25,270 nt of DNA, from positions 1 to 25,270 of the forward strand of contig PDQE01000028.1 in NCBI GenBank assembly GCA_002747735.1, read 5' to 3'. The stretch is from Flavobacteriales bacterium (lineage in GTDB: Bacteria; Bacteroidota; Bacteroidia; Flavobacteriales; Flavobacteriaceae). The position numbers and the translations under genes are program-made. The notes under the pieces were generated by a model. It worked only from the letters and a program-made list of their open reading frames with translations, had not been told where the DNA came from and made no database searches. Position 1 is the first letter of the stretch. Each line of letters opens with the position of its first letter. This document shows, in pieces, positions 7,018 to 14,436 of this stretch.

Positions 7018-8394
7018 TTATCCTATTACGGTATATGGATTATAGCCAAGATAGGGAACCTCCACTTCATCAAAAAATATTCCGTTTACTTTCAGTTCTT
7101 TTAAAATCGGTTCGTAAATCTCTTTTTTGATAGGAATTTGCACCCCATGTGTTTTAATTTTATTGTTTAAAATAAGCAAGGTAGTAATGGCAACAGGTAA
7201 GCCCACAGTCTTAGCCATAGCAGTATGGAATTGATCTTCACCGATGACTTTCATACTGGACTCTATCTGCGTTTTTTTTCCATTTAGCTCATAGCCAAAT
7301 TTATGCTGCATCACTATCATATCCTTGTCATCTTCCTTCAACGTCCACTTATCCTTTAAAATTTTCTCCAAAATCTGTGCCGGTGTTGCATTTTTTAGCC
7401 CTACTTTTTTATTAGGATTAAAAATATCCAGTTCTAATAATTTTTCCCACATTATGTCATCCTGGTCTATTTTTAGGTAAGACCTAAGTTTTAACTCTAC
7501 GGAATCATGAGGATTATAAGCCAAAAAGGAATTAGTAAAATCTCTGTAGCTCATATTTTCTGAGCCTTCTAACACATAACTGTCATCAGTCATACCCAGT
7601 TGCACAAACATATTCCAGGCCCGAGAAAAACCAATTCGCCTTATGGTACCGCGATACATGGTTAAAACATCTTCCAAGCCGTAAGATTTTCTGTATTTTA
7701 AGGAATCTCTGTTGGCATAAGCCTCAAATTGGCCGGTACCTGCTCCCGGTATTTTTAAAAATTCAGTCCGCCTAAATAACTTGTGGTATGGAATGTACTT
7801 ATAGGCTCCTTCCTGAATAAATTTAGCCGCTCCGCCTTGGCCTGCAATTACTACGTTTCTGGGATTCCAAGTAAATTTATAATTCCATAAATTATCATCA
7901 CTTTCCGGAGCTACCAATCCACCGGTAAAAGATTCAAACAACAACATTTTTCCACCTTCGGCTCTTATATTATCAATTACCTGCATGGCACTAAGGTGAT
8001 CTATTCCGGGGTCTAATCCAATCTCATTCATAAACACCAAGCCTTTTGCTGTTACCTCTTCTGACAAGGCTTCCATTTCTTTAGACAAATACGATGCTGT
8101 AACCAAATTTTTTCCAAATAACAAACAGTCTTTTGCCACTTCCATATGCAAACTAGCCGGCAACATAGAGATAACAATATCAGATTTTTTTATCGCAGAT
8201 TGTCGCTCTTTTTCACTGAAAATATCCAGATAAATAAAAGTTACACGCTCATGTTCCAATACTTTTTTTTGGATAGTATCTGTGGCCTTATCGGCAATAG
8301 TAATGTGTAGGTTTTCTTGTTGCGATCTTTCCAACAAATATCTGATTAAAGTAGCACTAGACCTGCCGGCCCCAATTAGCAATATATTTCTCAT
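7018..8394 (-). CDS. Saccharopine dehydrogenase-like NAD(P)-dependent reductase
   Basis: 458 residues, cytosolic. An N-terminal Rossmann fold carries the dinucleotide-binding motif GAGRSSATLI at residues 8-17, and the SDR-like segment SDIVISMLPASLHMEVAK follows. NEIGLDPGIDHLSAM and FESFTGGLVAPESDDNLWNYKFTW (quoted in two parts: FESFTGGLVAPE and DDNLWNYKFTW) are typical of the saccharopine dehydrogenase family (L-glutamate-forming type). The enzyme acts on saccharopine or a related lysine-pathway imine; Bacteroidota carry this gene widely but the in vivo substrate is uncertain. Its ATG is 78 bases from a divergent DUF423 gene. No perfect -7 box is visible on its side; TAAATTCG in the gap is the nearest match. 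The gene stands alone. Confidence 0.85.
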   Translation of the reverse strand: MRNILLIGAGRSSATLIRYLLERSQQENLHITIADKATDTIQKKVLEHERVTFIYLDIFSEKERQSAIKKSDIVISMLPASLHMEVAKDCLLFGKNLVTASYLSKEMEALSEEVTAKGLVFMNEIGLDPGIDHLSAMQVIDNIRAEGGKMLLFESFTGGLVAPESDDNLWNYKFTWNPRNVVIAGQGGAAKFIQEGAYKYIPYHKLFRRTEFLKIPGAGTGQFEAYANRDSLKYRKSYGLEDVLTMYRGTIRRIGFSRAWNMFVQLGMTDDSYVLEGSENMSYRDFTNSFLAYNPHDSVELKLRSYLKIDQDDIMWEKLLELDIFNPNKKVGLKNATPAQILEKILKDKWTLKEDDKDMIVMQHKFGYELNGKKTQIESSMKVIGEDQFHTAMAKTVGLPVAITTLLILNNKIKTHGVQIPIKKEIYEPILKELKVNGIFFDEVEVPYLGYNPYTVIG

Positions 8395-8447
8395 AAAAAT
8401 TAAATTCTTTATTAATGGCGAATTTAAAAATAAATAAAAAGTTATTG

Positions 8448-8455
8448 TAATTTTG
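8448..8455 (+). promoter_or_regulatory. Promoter of the DUF423 gene, -7 element
   Basis: TAATTTTG is a perfect match 17 bases before the ATG at 8473. It lies in the short divergent gap shared with the saccharopine dehydrogenase-like gene. No TTG is at the expected -33 distance. Confidence 0.6.
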
Positions 8456-8472
8456 CATCAAATAATTTTTAG

Positions 8473-8850
8473 ATGAGAACCAATTTAATTATCACTGCTT
8501 TTCTGGGTGCAATTACTGTTATTTTAGGAGCTTTTGGAGCCCATACCCTCAAGGAAACTTTAAATCCGGAAGCCTTAGAGGTTTTTGAGATTGGGGTTAG
8601 ATATCAAATGTATCATGTATTAGCTCTCTTATTGGTAAATAGCACTTCATATCTTACCGAAAAGTATAAAAAACGGGTAAGCTATCTCTTTTTTATAGGG
8701 ATGTTATTTTTCTCAGGGTCTATTTACGCAATTACGGGAGGTATTGATTTTTCAAATATGTGGTTTATAACACCAATAGGCGGAACCTTACTTATAGTAG
8801 GCTGGTTTGTAATGTTATTCGGTTTTATAAAAAGCAGGCACAATTCTTAA
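8473..8850 (+). CDS. DUF423 family inner-membrane protein
   Basis: 125 residues with about four hydrophobic helices (roughly 4-24, 45-60, 68-86 and 97-118). The family hallmarks GAFGAH (residues 19-24), the RYQMYH segment and TPIGG near residue 100 identify DUF423 (YgdD-like). Function is unknown. The ATG is in a good position after a consensus promoter. It converges on the DUF6146 gene, with an imperfect inverted repeat in between. No neighbour suggests a role. Confidence 0.9.
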   Translation: MRTNLIITAFLGAITVILGAFGAHTLKETLNPEALEVFEIGVRYQMYHVLALLLVNSTSYLTEKYKKRVSYLFFIGMLFFSGSIYAITGGIDFSNMWFITPIGGTLLIVGWFVMLFGFIKSRHNS

Positions 8851-8889
8851 GCTTGATGCGTGTATATTTTACAAAAATATCTCTGCAAC

Positions 8890-8953
8890 CCGTATTGGCT
8901 TAAAGAATTCATCTTAAACCAGTAAAGTGAATTATGAGAATGAAGCAATACGG
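8890..8953. repeat. Inverted repeat between convergent genes
   Basis: The arms CCGTATTGGCTT (8890-8901) and AAGCAATACGG (8943-8953) are complementary apart from one extra G, and enclose about 41 bases. It could fold as a long hairpin in transcripts from either side. A small ATATTTT/AAAATAT hairpin precedes it at 8864-8880. Either may take part in termination. Confidence 0.45.
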
Positions 8954-8979
8954 TGTGGCATACTGCAACATTTTGGATT

Positions 8980-9408
8980 TTAATCTATCCTAAAATTTGC
9001 CAATTTAAAATTATATTTTTTTTGTGCAAACTGAAAATATTGGTATAGCTTATAATTTACCTCCATTCCGTAGTCTATATCCGGTTGATAATCAATTTCA
9101 TTTTCAAAAATATTGGGATTGTATCGCAACGGATTTCTGGCTCGCATATTCCATTCGCTTACATAAACCCTGTTTTTAGCTTCTAAGGTGACTTTAGAAT
9201 AATAACTCATAGGTTTTGCAGTAGCCAAATAGCTGGTAAATCCGGGGTCTATAATAATTACCTCATATTCTAAACTATCATTGGCTATAACTACCGGCTC
9301 TTCGGTTTTTTCTGTGGTGTTTTGTCCCTGAGTAGTGGTTTGCTGTTGCGTACCACAACTGGCAAGCATCAGGGCTATAATCGTTAAGAGAAAATAAAAA
9401 TATTTCAT
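8980..9408 (-). CDS. DUF6146 family lipoprotein
   Basis: 142 residues from the chosen start. The N-terminus is a lipoprotein signal peptide with lipobox LASC; Cys18 would be lipidated, placing the protein in the envelope. A Gln/Thr-rich linker follows. The conserved region DSLEYEVIIIDPGFTSYLATAKPMSYYS and the end RYNPNIFENEIDYQPDIDYG (given here as landmarks) are what I associate with DUF6146. Function is unknown. The start is the ATG at 9406-9408; a GTG 13 codons upstream would spoil the signal peptide. It lies 77 bases after dinB on the same strand, so read-through from dinB is possible; no perfect promoter is visible in the gap. Confidence 0.82.
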   Translation of the reverse strand: MKYFYFLLTIIALMLASCGTQQQTTTQGQNTTEKTEEPVVIANDSLEYEVIIIDPGFTSYLATAKPMSYYSKVTLEAKNRVYVSEWNMRARNPLRYNPNIFENEIDYQPDIDYGMEVNYKLYQYFQFAQKKYNFKLANFRID

Positions 9409-9485
9409 CTGTGATAAATTTAGTTTGTTTGTTGCTACAATTAGCACTTTAAAAGTTACAAAAATTATTCCAAATAAAGCAGTTT

Positions 9486-10577
9486 TTAGAATAACAATTT
9501 TAACTGCACTTCTACGGGTGCGTTTTCTTGTTCTTTTTTGGTATCTAAATTAGAAACAGAAACTCCCAGTAACCGTACAGATTCTTGTAGTCTTTCCTGA
9601 AACAATAAGGCTTTAATTACCGGAAAAATAGATTTATAATCATTTACAAAACCTGCCATTGTCCTGCTTCGGGTTTGCATAGAGAAATCACTGTATTTAA
9701 TTTTTAGCGTAATTGTTTTTCCACTTATATTCTTCTTTTGCAGCCGCCTTTCTACTTCTTTAACAATTTCTTCCAATTGACCTAACATGTATATTTCCGA
9801 AGTCAAATTTGTACTAAAAGTGTGTTCAGATGCCACCGATTTCTGTATGCGATGGGGTTTTACCACACTGTTATGAATTCCCCTTACCAAGTTGTAATAG
9901 TGCAATCCGGATTTATTAAAATGTTCTTCTAAAAACGCTAACGATTTATTTTTTAGATCCATACCGGTAAAAATACCCATATTATACATTTTTGTAGCCG
10001 TAACTTTACCAATACCATAAAATTTACGCACATCTAATTGTTCTAAAAACGAGATGACCTCTTCCGGTGGAATGGTTTTTTGGCCGTTGGGCTTGTTTAT
10101 ATCCGAAGCTATTTTTGCCAGAAATTTATTGATAGATATTCCTGCTGATGCAGTTAATCCGATTTCCTCAAAAATTCGTTGTCGGATTTCTCCAGCCAAT
10201 ATAGTAGCAGAAGGAAATTGCTTTTTGTTTTCTGTAACGTCTAAGTAAGCTTCATCAAGCGAAAGCGGCTCTACTAAATCTGTATAGTCGTAAAAAATTT
10301 TTCTGATTTTTGCTGACAATTCCCTATACCGTTCAAACCTGACTTTTACAAAAATAAGATGCGGACAGTTTTTTCTTGCCAGTACACTGCTCATAGCAGA
10401 TCTCACCCCGTACCTTCTCGCTTCATAACTGGCAGCAGCCACTACGCCGCGTTTACCCCCATAGCCTACTGCTATCGGTTTGTTTCGCAATTGCGGATGG
10501 TCCATTTGCTCTACAGAAGCATAATAAGCATCCATGTCTAAATGGATAATTTTTCTAAAAGGGGGTTGTAAGGCCAT
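9486..10577 (-). CDS. dinB: DNA polymerase IV (Y-family)
   Basis: 363 residues. A translesion DNA polymerase that copies past damaged bases with low fidelity. The palm motifs are present: LDMDAYYASVE with Asp14 (residues 13-23) and SLDEAYLD with Asp108 and Glu109 (106-113), the three metal ligands. The helix-hairpin-helix region (KFYGIGKVTATKMYNMGI) and the little-finger domain follow. The last residues QLKLLF resemble the beta-clamp binding motif. The ATG at 10575-10577 is preferred over an in-frame TTG at 10584-10586, because that TTG lies inside a perfect -7 box. The message would then have almost no leader. I see no LexA-like operator, so SOS control is not shown. Confidence 0.95.
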   Translation of the reverse strand: MALQPPFRKIIHLDMDAYYASVEQMDHPQLRNKPIAVGYGGKRGVVAAASYEARRYGVRSAMSSVLARKNCPHLIFVKVRFERYRELSAKIRKIFYDYTDLVEPLSLDEAYLDVTENKKQFPSATILAGEIRQRIFEEIGLTASAGISINKFLAKIASDINKPNGQKTIPPEEVISFLEQLDVRKFYGIGKVTATKMYNMGIFTGMDLKNKSLAFLEEHFNKSGLHYYNLVRGIHNSVVKPHRIQKSVASEHTFSTNLTSEIYMLGQLEEIVKEVERRLQKKNISGKTITLKIKYSDFSMQTRSRTMAGFVNDYKSIFPVIKALLFQERLQESVRLLGVSVSNLDTKKEQENAPVEVQLKLLF

Positions 10578-10583
10578 GACTCT

Positions 10584-10591
10584 CAAATTTA
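10584..10591 (-). promoter_or_regulatory. dinB promoter, -7 element
   Basis: TAAATTTG on the minus strand is a perfect match, only 6 bases upstream of the ATG at 10577, so the transcript would be leaderless or nearly so. The closest TTG upstream is 24 bases away. Confidence 0.55.
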
Positions 10592-10604
10592 CAAATTCAT
10601 CTTG

Positions 10605-10632
10605 GTTTGAAATAACAAAATTTTAATACTTT
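10605..10632 (+). promoter_or_regulatory. Candidate promoter of the deacetylase gene
   Basis: TTG, a 17-base spacer and TACTTTTA lie just before the ATG at 10642. The last base of the -7 box differs from consensus. It shares the 64-base divergent gap with dinB. Confidence 0.45.
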
Positions 10633-10641
10633 TACTCATCT

Positions 10642-11274
10642 ATGAAACCTTACTTTGTAAAAACTCCAAAAATAATTGATTGGGTTTACCCCAATTTTCT
10701 CTGGCGGATAAAAACTACTGACAAAAAAATTTTCCTTACGTTTGATGATGGCCCTACGCCCAAAATTACCCCATGGGCCTTGGAACAATTGCAAAAATAT
10801 AATGCCAAAGCCACTTTTTTTTGTGTAGGCAACCGCTTACAAAAACATCCTGAAATTGCAGCACAACTATTAACCAACGGACACAAAATAGGCAATCATA
10901 CCTTTAACCATGAACACGGCAGGCTTACTGATGCAGATGTTTATATTCAATCTGTTATAGAAACTCAGAAAGTATTGGTACAATACGGAGTAGAAGAAAA
11001 AATATTTCGGCCGCCTTATGGCCGAATAACCGCACAAAAAGCAAAAATGTTGCGACAATTAGGTTATAAATTTGTAATGTGGACAGTACTAAGTGCAGAT
11101 TTTGACCGGAAAATATCCGCAGAAATGTGTTACAAAAACGTAACAGACAATACCTCCTACGGCAGCATAATTGTTTTTCACGACAGCGAAAAGGCTTTTC
11201 CGCTATTAAAAGCTACCTTACCAAAAATATTGGAATATTATCACAACAAAGGATATGAATTTTGTAGGTTGTAA
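10642..11274 (+). CDS. Polysaccharide deacetylase (NodB domain, CE4)
   Basis: 210 residues. A metal-dependent N-deacetylase of carbohydrate esterase family 4. The five motifs are visible: TFDDGP (33-38), metal-binding HTFNH (His86, His90), RPPYGR (123-128), the MWTV...D segment (146-154) and VFHDS with catalytic His180. The domain fills the whole protein, and no signal peptide or membrane anchor is present, so export is not shown. The substrate (peptidoglycan, chitin-like or capsule sugar) cannot be told from sequence. The start ATG follows a near-consensus promoter. The stop is followed by a small hairpin and a palindromic repeat, then by the strong terminator shared with gdhA. Confidence 0.92.
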   Translation: MKPYFVKTPKIIDWVYPNFLWRIKTTDKKIFLTFDDGPTPKITPWALEQLQKYNAKATFFCVGNRLQKHPEIAAQLLTNGHKIGNHTFNHEHGRLTDADVYIQSVIETQKVLVQYGVEEKIFRPPYGRITAQKAKMLRQLGYKFVMWTVLSADFDRKISAEMCYKNVTDNTSYGSIIVFHDSEKAFPLLKATLPKILEYYHNKGYEFCRL

Positions 11275-11283
11275 GAATAAAAC

Positions 11284-11303
11284 AAGGCCAATTAAATGGC
11301 CTT
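11284..11303 (+). terminator. Short hairpin after the deacetylase gene
   Basis: Perfect 7-bp stem AAGGCCA / TGGCCTT with a 6-base loop, ten bases past the stop. It lacks a T run because the palindromic repeat starts at the very next base, so it may be an interrupted terminator. Confidence 0.45.
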
Positions 11304-11343
11304 ATACCAAATCTAATATATAATGCTATATTGGATTTGGTAT
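11304..11343. repeat. Palindromic intergenic repeat, copy 3 (best preserved)
   Basis: 40 bases with two 17-base arms, ATACCAAATCTAATATA and TATATTGGATTTGGTAT, around the loop TAATGC. The arms pair fully apart from one T-G wobble. It is the reference copy for those at 230 and 5443. Confidence 0.8.
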
Positions 11344-11360
11344 TAGAATAAAAAAATATC

Positions 11361-11409
11361 AATTTTGGGAAAAATAAAGAGGGAATCCCTCTTTATTTTT
11401 CCCAAAATT
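11361..11409. terminator. Strong bidirectional terminator, deacetylase gene / gdhA
   Basis: A perfect 24-bp inverted repeat with one central base at 11385. It runs from AATTTTGGGAAAAATAAAG to its exact complement, so both strands end in a T-rich arm. It lies between two convergent genes. An 18-bp perfect palindrome, AATTATTAGCTAATAATT (11406-11423), overlaps its right end by four bases. Confidence 0.88.
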
Positions 11410-11445
11410 ATTAGCTAATAATTGCAACTGTTGTTTTTAAGAACT

Positions 11446-12789
11446 CTACACCACACCTTGTTCTAGCATAGCATCAGCTACTTTAACAAAACCTGCAATA
11501 TTGGCTCCTTTTACATAATCTACAAAACCATCCTCTTCCTTGCCATAAGTTAAACAGGCCTCGTGGATATTATTCATAATTGACCGCAATTTGGCATCAA
11601 CCTCTTCTCGAGTCCAATTATATCTCAGGGCATTTTGAGACATTTCCAATCCTGATGTAGCTACGCCGCCTGCATTTGACGCTTTTCCCGGAGAAAATAA
11701 TATTTTATGCTTTAAAAATATTTCAATTGCCTCGGGAGTTGAAGGCATATTTGCCCCTTCACTAACACAGATACATCCGTTAGCAATTAAAGCCTCTGCA
11801 TCTTTTTTGTCTAATTCGTTTTGTGTAGCACATGGCAAGGCGACATCAGCCTTTAGGTTCCACGGTTTTTCCCCGGGTAAATATTTGGCATTAGGATATT
11901 GTTTCACATATTCCTTTATCCGTCCGCGTTTAACATTTTTCAGATCCATTACATATGCCAGTTTCTCTGCATCTATACCATCAGCATCATATATAAAACC
12001 TGAAGAGTCTGACATAGATATAACTTTTGCTCCCATTTGGTTGGCTTTCTCTACCGCATACTGAGCTACATTTCCAGATCCGGAAATCAGGACAGTCTTA
12101 CCTTTAAAACTTTCACCTTTTGTTTTTAACATATTATCTGCAAAATACACTGTACCATAACCTGTTGCTTCGGGCCTTATTAAAGAGCCACCATAAGACA
12201 TACCTTTACCTGTAAGCACACCGGTAAACTCATTTCTCAATTTTTTGTACTGTCCGAACAAAAAACCTACTTCTCTGGCACCCACTCCAATATCTCCTGC
12301 CGGAACATCTGTATTAGAGCCAATATGCCTAAACAATTCGTTCATAAACGCCTGACAAAACTTCATCACTTCATTATCTGATTTACCTTTGGGGTCAAAA
12401 TCAGCACCGCCTTTACCACCGCCCATAGGCAAAGTGGTAAGGGAGTTCTTAAACACTTGCTCAAAACCCAAAAATTTTAAAATGCTCAAATTTACCGATG
12501 GATGAAAACGCAATCCGCCTTTATATGGCCCTATCGCGGAGTTCATTTCTATTCTCATTCCTCTGTTTATTTGGGTTTCTCCTTTATCATCTACCCAAGG
12601 CACCCTAAAAATTATAGTTCTTTCGGGTTCCACCATGCGTTCTAATAATTTTTTCCCTTGATATTTAGGGTTGGCTTCTATAAACGGAATAATTACTTCT
12701 GCAACTTCTTTTACAGCTTGTAAAAATTCGGGTTCATTGGGGTTACGCTTAGCAACGTATTGCATAAATGCGTCTATTTTGTTTTTCAT
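11446..12789 (-). CDS. gdhA: NADP-specific glutamate dehydrogenase
   Basis: 447 residues, the same length as the hexameric E. coli enzyme. It makes glutamate from 2-oxoglutarate and ammonium in the cytosol. The substrate-binding region has RGMRIEMNSAIGPYKGGLRF, and the catalytic lysine lies in PMGGGKGGADFDPKG (Lys126). The Rossmann domain shows GSGNVAQYA (237-245), followed after the second strand by SDSSG rather than an acidic residue, which fits NADPH use. Terminal ALRYNWTREEVDAKL is also typical. It has its own promoter with an overlapping inverted repeat and a strong terminator, so it is monocistronic and probably regulated by nitrogen or carbon supply; the regulator is not in the window. 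Confidence 0.97.
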   Translation of the reverse strand: MKNKIDAFMQYVAKRNPNEPEFLQAVKEVAEVIIPFIEANPKYQGKKLLERMVEPERTIIFRVPWVDDKGETQINRGMRIEMNSAIGPYKGGLRFHPSVNLSILKFLGFEQVFKNSLTTLPMGGGKGGADFDPKGKSDNEVMKFCQAFMNELFRHIGSNTDVPAGDIGVGAREVGFLFGQYKKLRNEFTGVLTGKGMSYGGSLIRPEATGYGTVYFADNMLKTKGESFKGKTVLISGSGNVAQYAVEKANQMGAKVISMSDSSGFIYDADGIDAEKLAYVMDLKNVKRGRIKEYVKQYPNAKYLPGEKPWNLKADVALPCATQNELDKKDAEALIANGCICVSEGANMPSTPEAIEIFLKHKILFSPGKASNAGGVATSGLEMSQNALRYNWTREEVDAKLRSIMNNIHEACLTYGKEEDGFVDYVKGANIAGFVKVADAMLEQGVV

Positions 12790-12811
12790 AAATGTGGTAA
12801 ATTTGTAGGTT

Positions 12812-12836
12812 TATCTTATGGTTCAAAGATAAGATA
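12812..12836 (-). promoter_or_regulatory. gdhA promoter with overlapping inverted repeat
   Basis: The perfect -7 box TATCTTTG lies on the minus strand at 12824-12831. An 8-bp inverted repeat TATCTTAT / ATAAGATA (12812-12819 and 12829-12836, spacer of 9) covers it and the expected start site. Such placement would suit a repressor operator or a hairpin at the 5' end of the message. Confidence 0.6.
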
Positions 12837-12906
12837 TTCTAAAGTTTTTACAGACACTATATTTATTTTTTTTAGTGATGAAATATTAATAATCTTAGAG
12901 CCTTAG

Positions 12907-12939
12907 TTGTTCCTACACTTTAAAAAATTAGTAAATTTG
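12907..12939 (+). promoter_or_regulatory. pheS operon promoter
   Basis: TTG at 12907-12909, a 22-base spacer and the perfect -7 box TAAATTTG at 12932-12939. The ATG follows 21 bases later. The TTG is in frame with pheS but serves as the -33 element, not as a start codon. No T-box structure fits in the short leader. Confidence 0.75.
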
Positions 12940-12960
12940 CAAGCAAATCAAAAATCATCT

Positions 12961-13992
12961 ATGTTAACAACAGTACATGAATTAACAGATAGAGTAAAAG
13001 CATTCAACGCTAAAACCAAAGAAGAAATAGAGGCTTTCAGGATAGAATATCTGGGCAGCAAAGGCAAAATTAAGATGTTGTTTAACGAATTCCGTACGGT
13101 ACCGGTTGAACAAAAGAAAGAATTTGGCCAAGAACTCAACCGTCTTAAAAAAATGGCAGAAGAAAAAGTAAATACTTTACAGGCTGCTCTGACCTCTTCT
13201 GTAAAAAACACCACAAAGTACGATGACCTAACCAGACCTGGCGAAGCAAAGATGCTAGGAGCAAGCCATCCGGTAACATTGGTTAAAAACAAAATTATTG
13301 ATATATTTTCGAGAATAGGATTTACCATTTCAGAAGGCCCTGAAATAGAAGATGACTGGCACAATTTTACTGCTTTAAATCTTCCAGAGCACCATCCGGC
13401 AAGGGATATGCAAGACACCTTTTTTATAGCAAAAAACAAGGACGTTAAACAGGATATGCTTTTGCGTACGCATACTTCATCAGTACAAATACGATACATG
13501 GAAAACCATAGACCTCCTATACGGACTATCTCGCCCGGCCGTGTGTTTAGAAATGAGGATATATCCGCAAGGTCACATTGTATATTCCATCAGGTAGAAG
13601 GTTTATATATAGATACTGATGTTTCTTTTTCTGATTTAAAACAAACGTTAGAATTTTTCACCAAAGAGATGTTTGGCAAATCTAAAATAAGGTTTAGGCC
13701 TTCTTATTTTCCATTTACAGAACCCAGTGCAGAAGTAGATATTTATTGGGGCTTAAAAACCGAAACGGATTATAAAATTACCAAAGGTACGGGTTGGCTG
13801 GAAATTATGGGCTGCGGTATGGTAGATCCAAATGTACTGGAAAACACCAAAATAAATCCTAATAAATATAGTGGTTTTGCATTTGGAATGGGCATAGAAC
13901 GCATAGCCATGTTATTGTATCAAATTCCCGATATACGAATGCTCTTTGAAAATGATATGCGGTTCTTAAAGCAGTTTAAGTCGGTGATATAA
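12961..13992 (+). CDS. pheS: Phenylalanyl-tRNA synthetase alpha subunit
   Basis: 343 residues. With PheT it forms the alpha2-beta2 enzyme that charges tRNA(Phe). An N-terminal helical hairpin (about residues 1-85) is followed by the class II catalytic core: motif 2 near RVFRNEDISARSHCIFHQVEG and motif 3 GFAFGMGIERIAMLLYQIPD. The GPEIEDDWHNFTALNLPEHHPARDMQDTF stretch (landmarks GPEIEDDWHNF and HHPARDMQDTF) is typical. The ATG at 12961 is chosen because the in-frame TTG upstream belongs to the promoter. pheT is not next to it, as is often the case in this group. The next gene starts right after the stop with no gap. Confidence 0.97.
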   Translation: MLTTVHELTDRVKAFNAKTKEEIEAFRIEYLGSKGKIKMLFNEFRTVPVEQKKEFGQELNRLKKMAEEKVNTLQAALTSSVKNTTKYDDLTRPGEAKMLGASHPVTLVKNKIIDIFSRIGFTISEGPEIEDDWHNFTALNLPEHHPARDMQDTFFIAKNKDVKQDMLLRTHTSSVQIRYMENHRPPIRTISPGRVFRNEDISARSHCIFHQVEGLYIDTDVSFSDLKQTLEFFTKEMFGKSKIRFRPSYFPFTEPSAEVDIYWGLKTETDYKITKGTGWLEIMGCGMVDPNVLENTKINPNKYSGFAFGMGIERIAMLLYQIPDIRMLFENDMRFLKQFKSVI

Positions 13993-14430
13993 ATGAGTCT
14001 AAAAAAATTTCTACTTAGCAAAAACTACGAAAGTGTAAAGCTAAAGCGAATTGCTACCAATCATTTTCAGATAAAGGCAAAAGTTAACGGTGTAAAAGGC
14101 CAGTTTATTTTGGATACCGGTGCTTCCAATTCCTGTCTAGGATTTGACGAAATAGAAAAGTTCAGCCTTGACACAGCACATTCTGATCACAAAGCAGCAG
14201 GAGCCGGACCCGAAGAAATAGACACTTTAATTTCAGAAGACAATACGGTGAAAATTGGCAATTTTAAATTAAAAAAAATAGACTTTGTTTTAATAGATTT
14301 GGCTCACATAAACAAAGCGTTGGTAAAACACAATGCCGAAGCAGTAAACGGAATTATAGGTACTGATATTTTAGACAGCGGCAAAGCGGTAATTGATTAT
14401 CACAAAAAGAAACTCTATTTAAAAAACTAG
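13993..14430 (+). CDS. Retropepsin-like aspartic protease (clan AA)
   Basis: 145 residues, soluble, no signal peptide. The active-site loop of single-domain aspartic proteases is plain: FILDTGASNS with Asp41-Thr42-Gly43. A second hydrophobic-Gly element, IIGTDIL (121-127), near the C-terminus fits the retropepsin psi-loop. One domain of this size would act as a dimer. Similar proteins are common in Bacteroidota, but substrates are unknown. The ATG abuts the pheS stop (13990-13992), and purM starts 6 bases after its own stop, so it is in the same transcript. Nothing in the context names its target. A catalytically inactive relative is unlikely, because the DTG triad is intact. Confidence 0.85.
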   Translation: MSLKKFLLSKNYESVKLKRIATNHFQIKAKVNGVKGQFILDTGASNSCLGFDEIEKFSLDTAHSDHKAAGAGPEEIDTLISEDNTVKIGNFKLKKIDFVLIDLAHINKALVKHNAEAVNGIIGTDILDSGKAVIDYHKKKLYLKN

Positions 14431-14436
14431 AAAATT

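Noticed and set aside
12940..12960. T-box or other leader control of pheS, serS or glnS
   Set aside because: The leaders between the -7 boxes and the ATGs are about 20-30 bases, too short for a T-box, and Bacteroidota are not known for T-boxes.
12948..13499. 183-codon minus-strand frame inside pheS
   Set aside because: It is the mirror of a conserved synthetase gene; the Ser/Leu/Phe-rich composition is typical of an antisense shadow.
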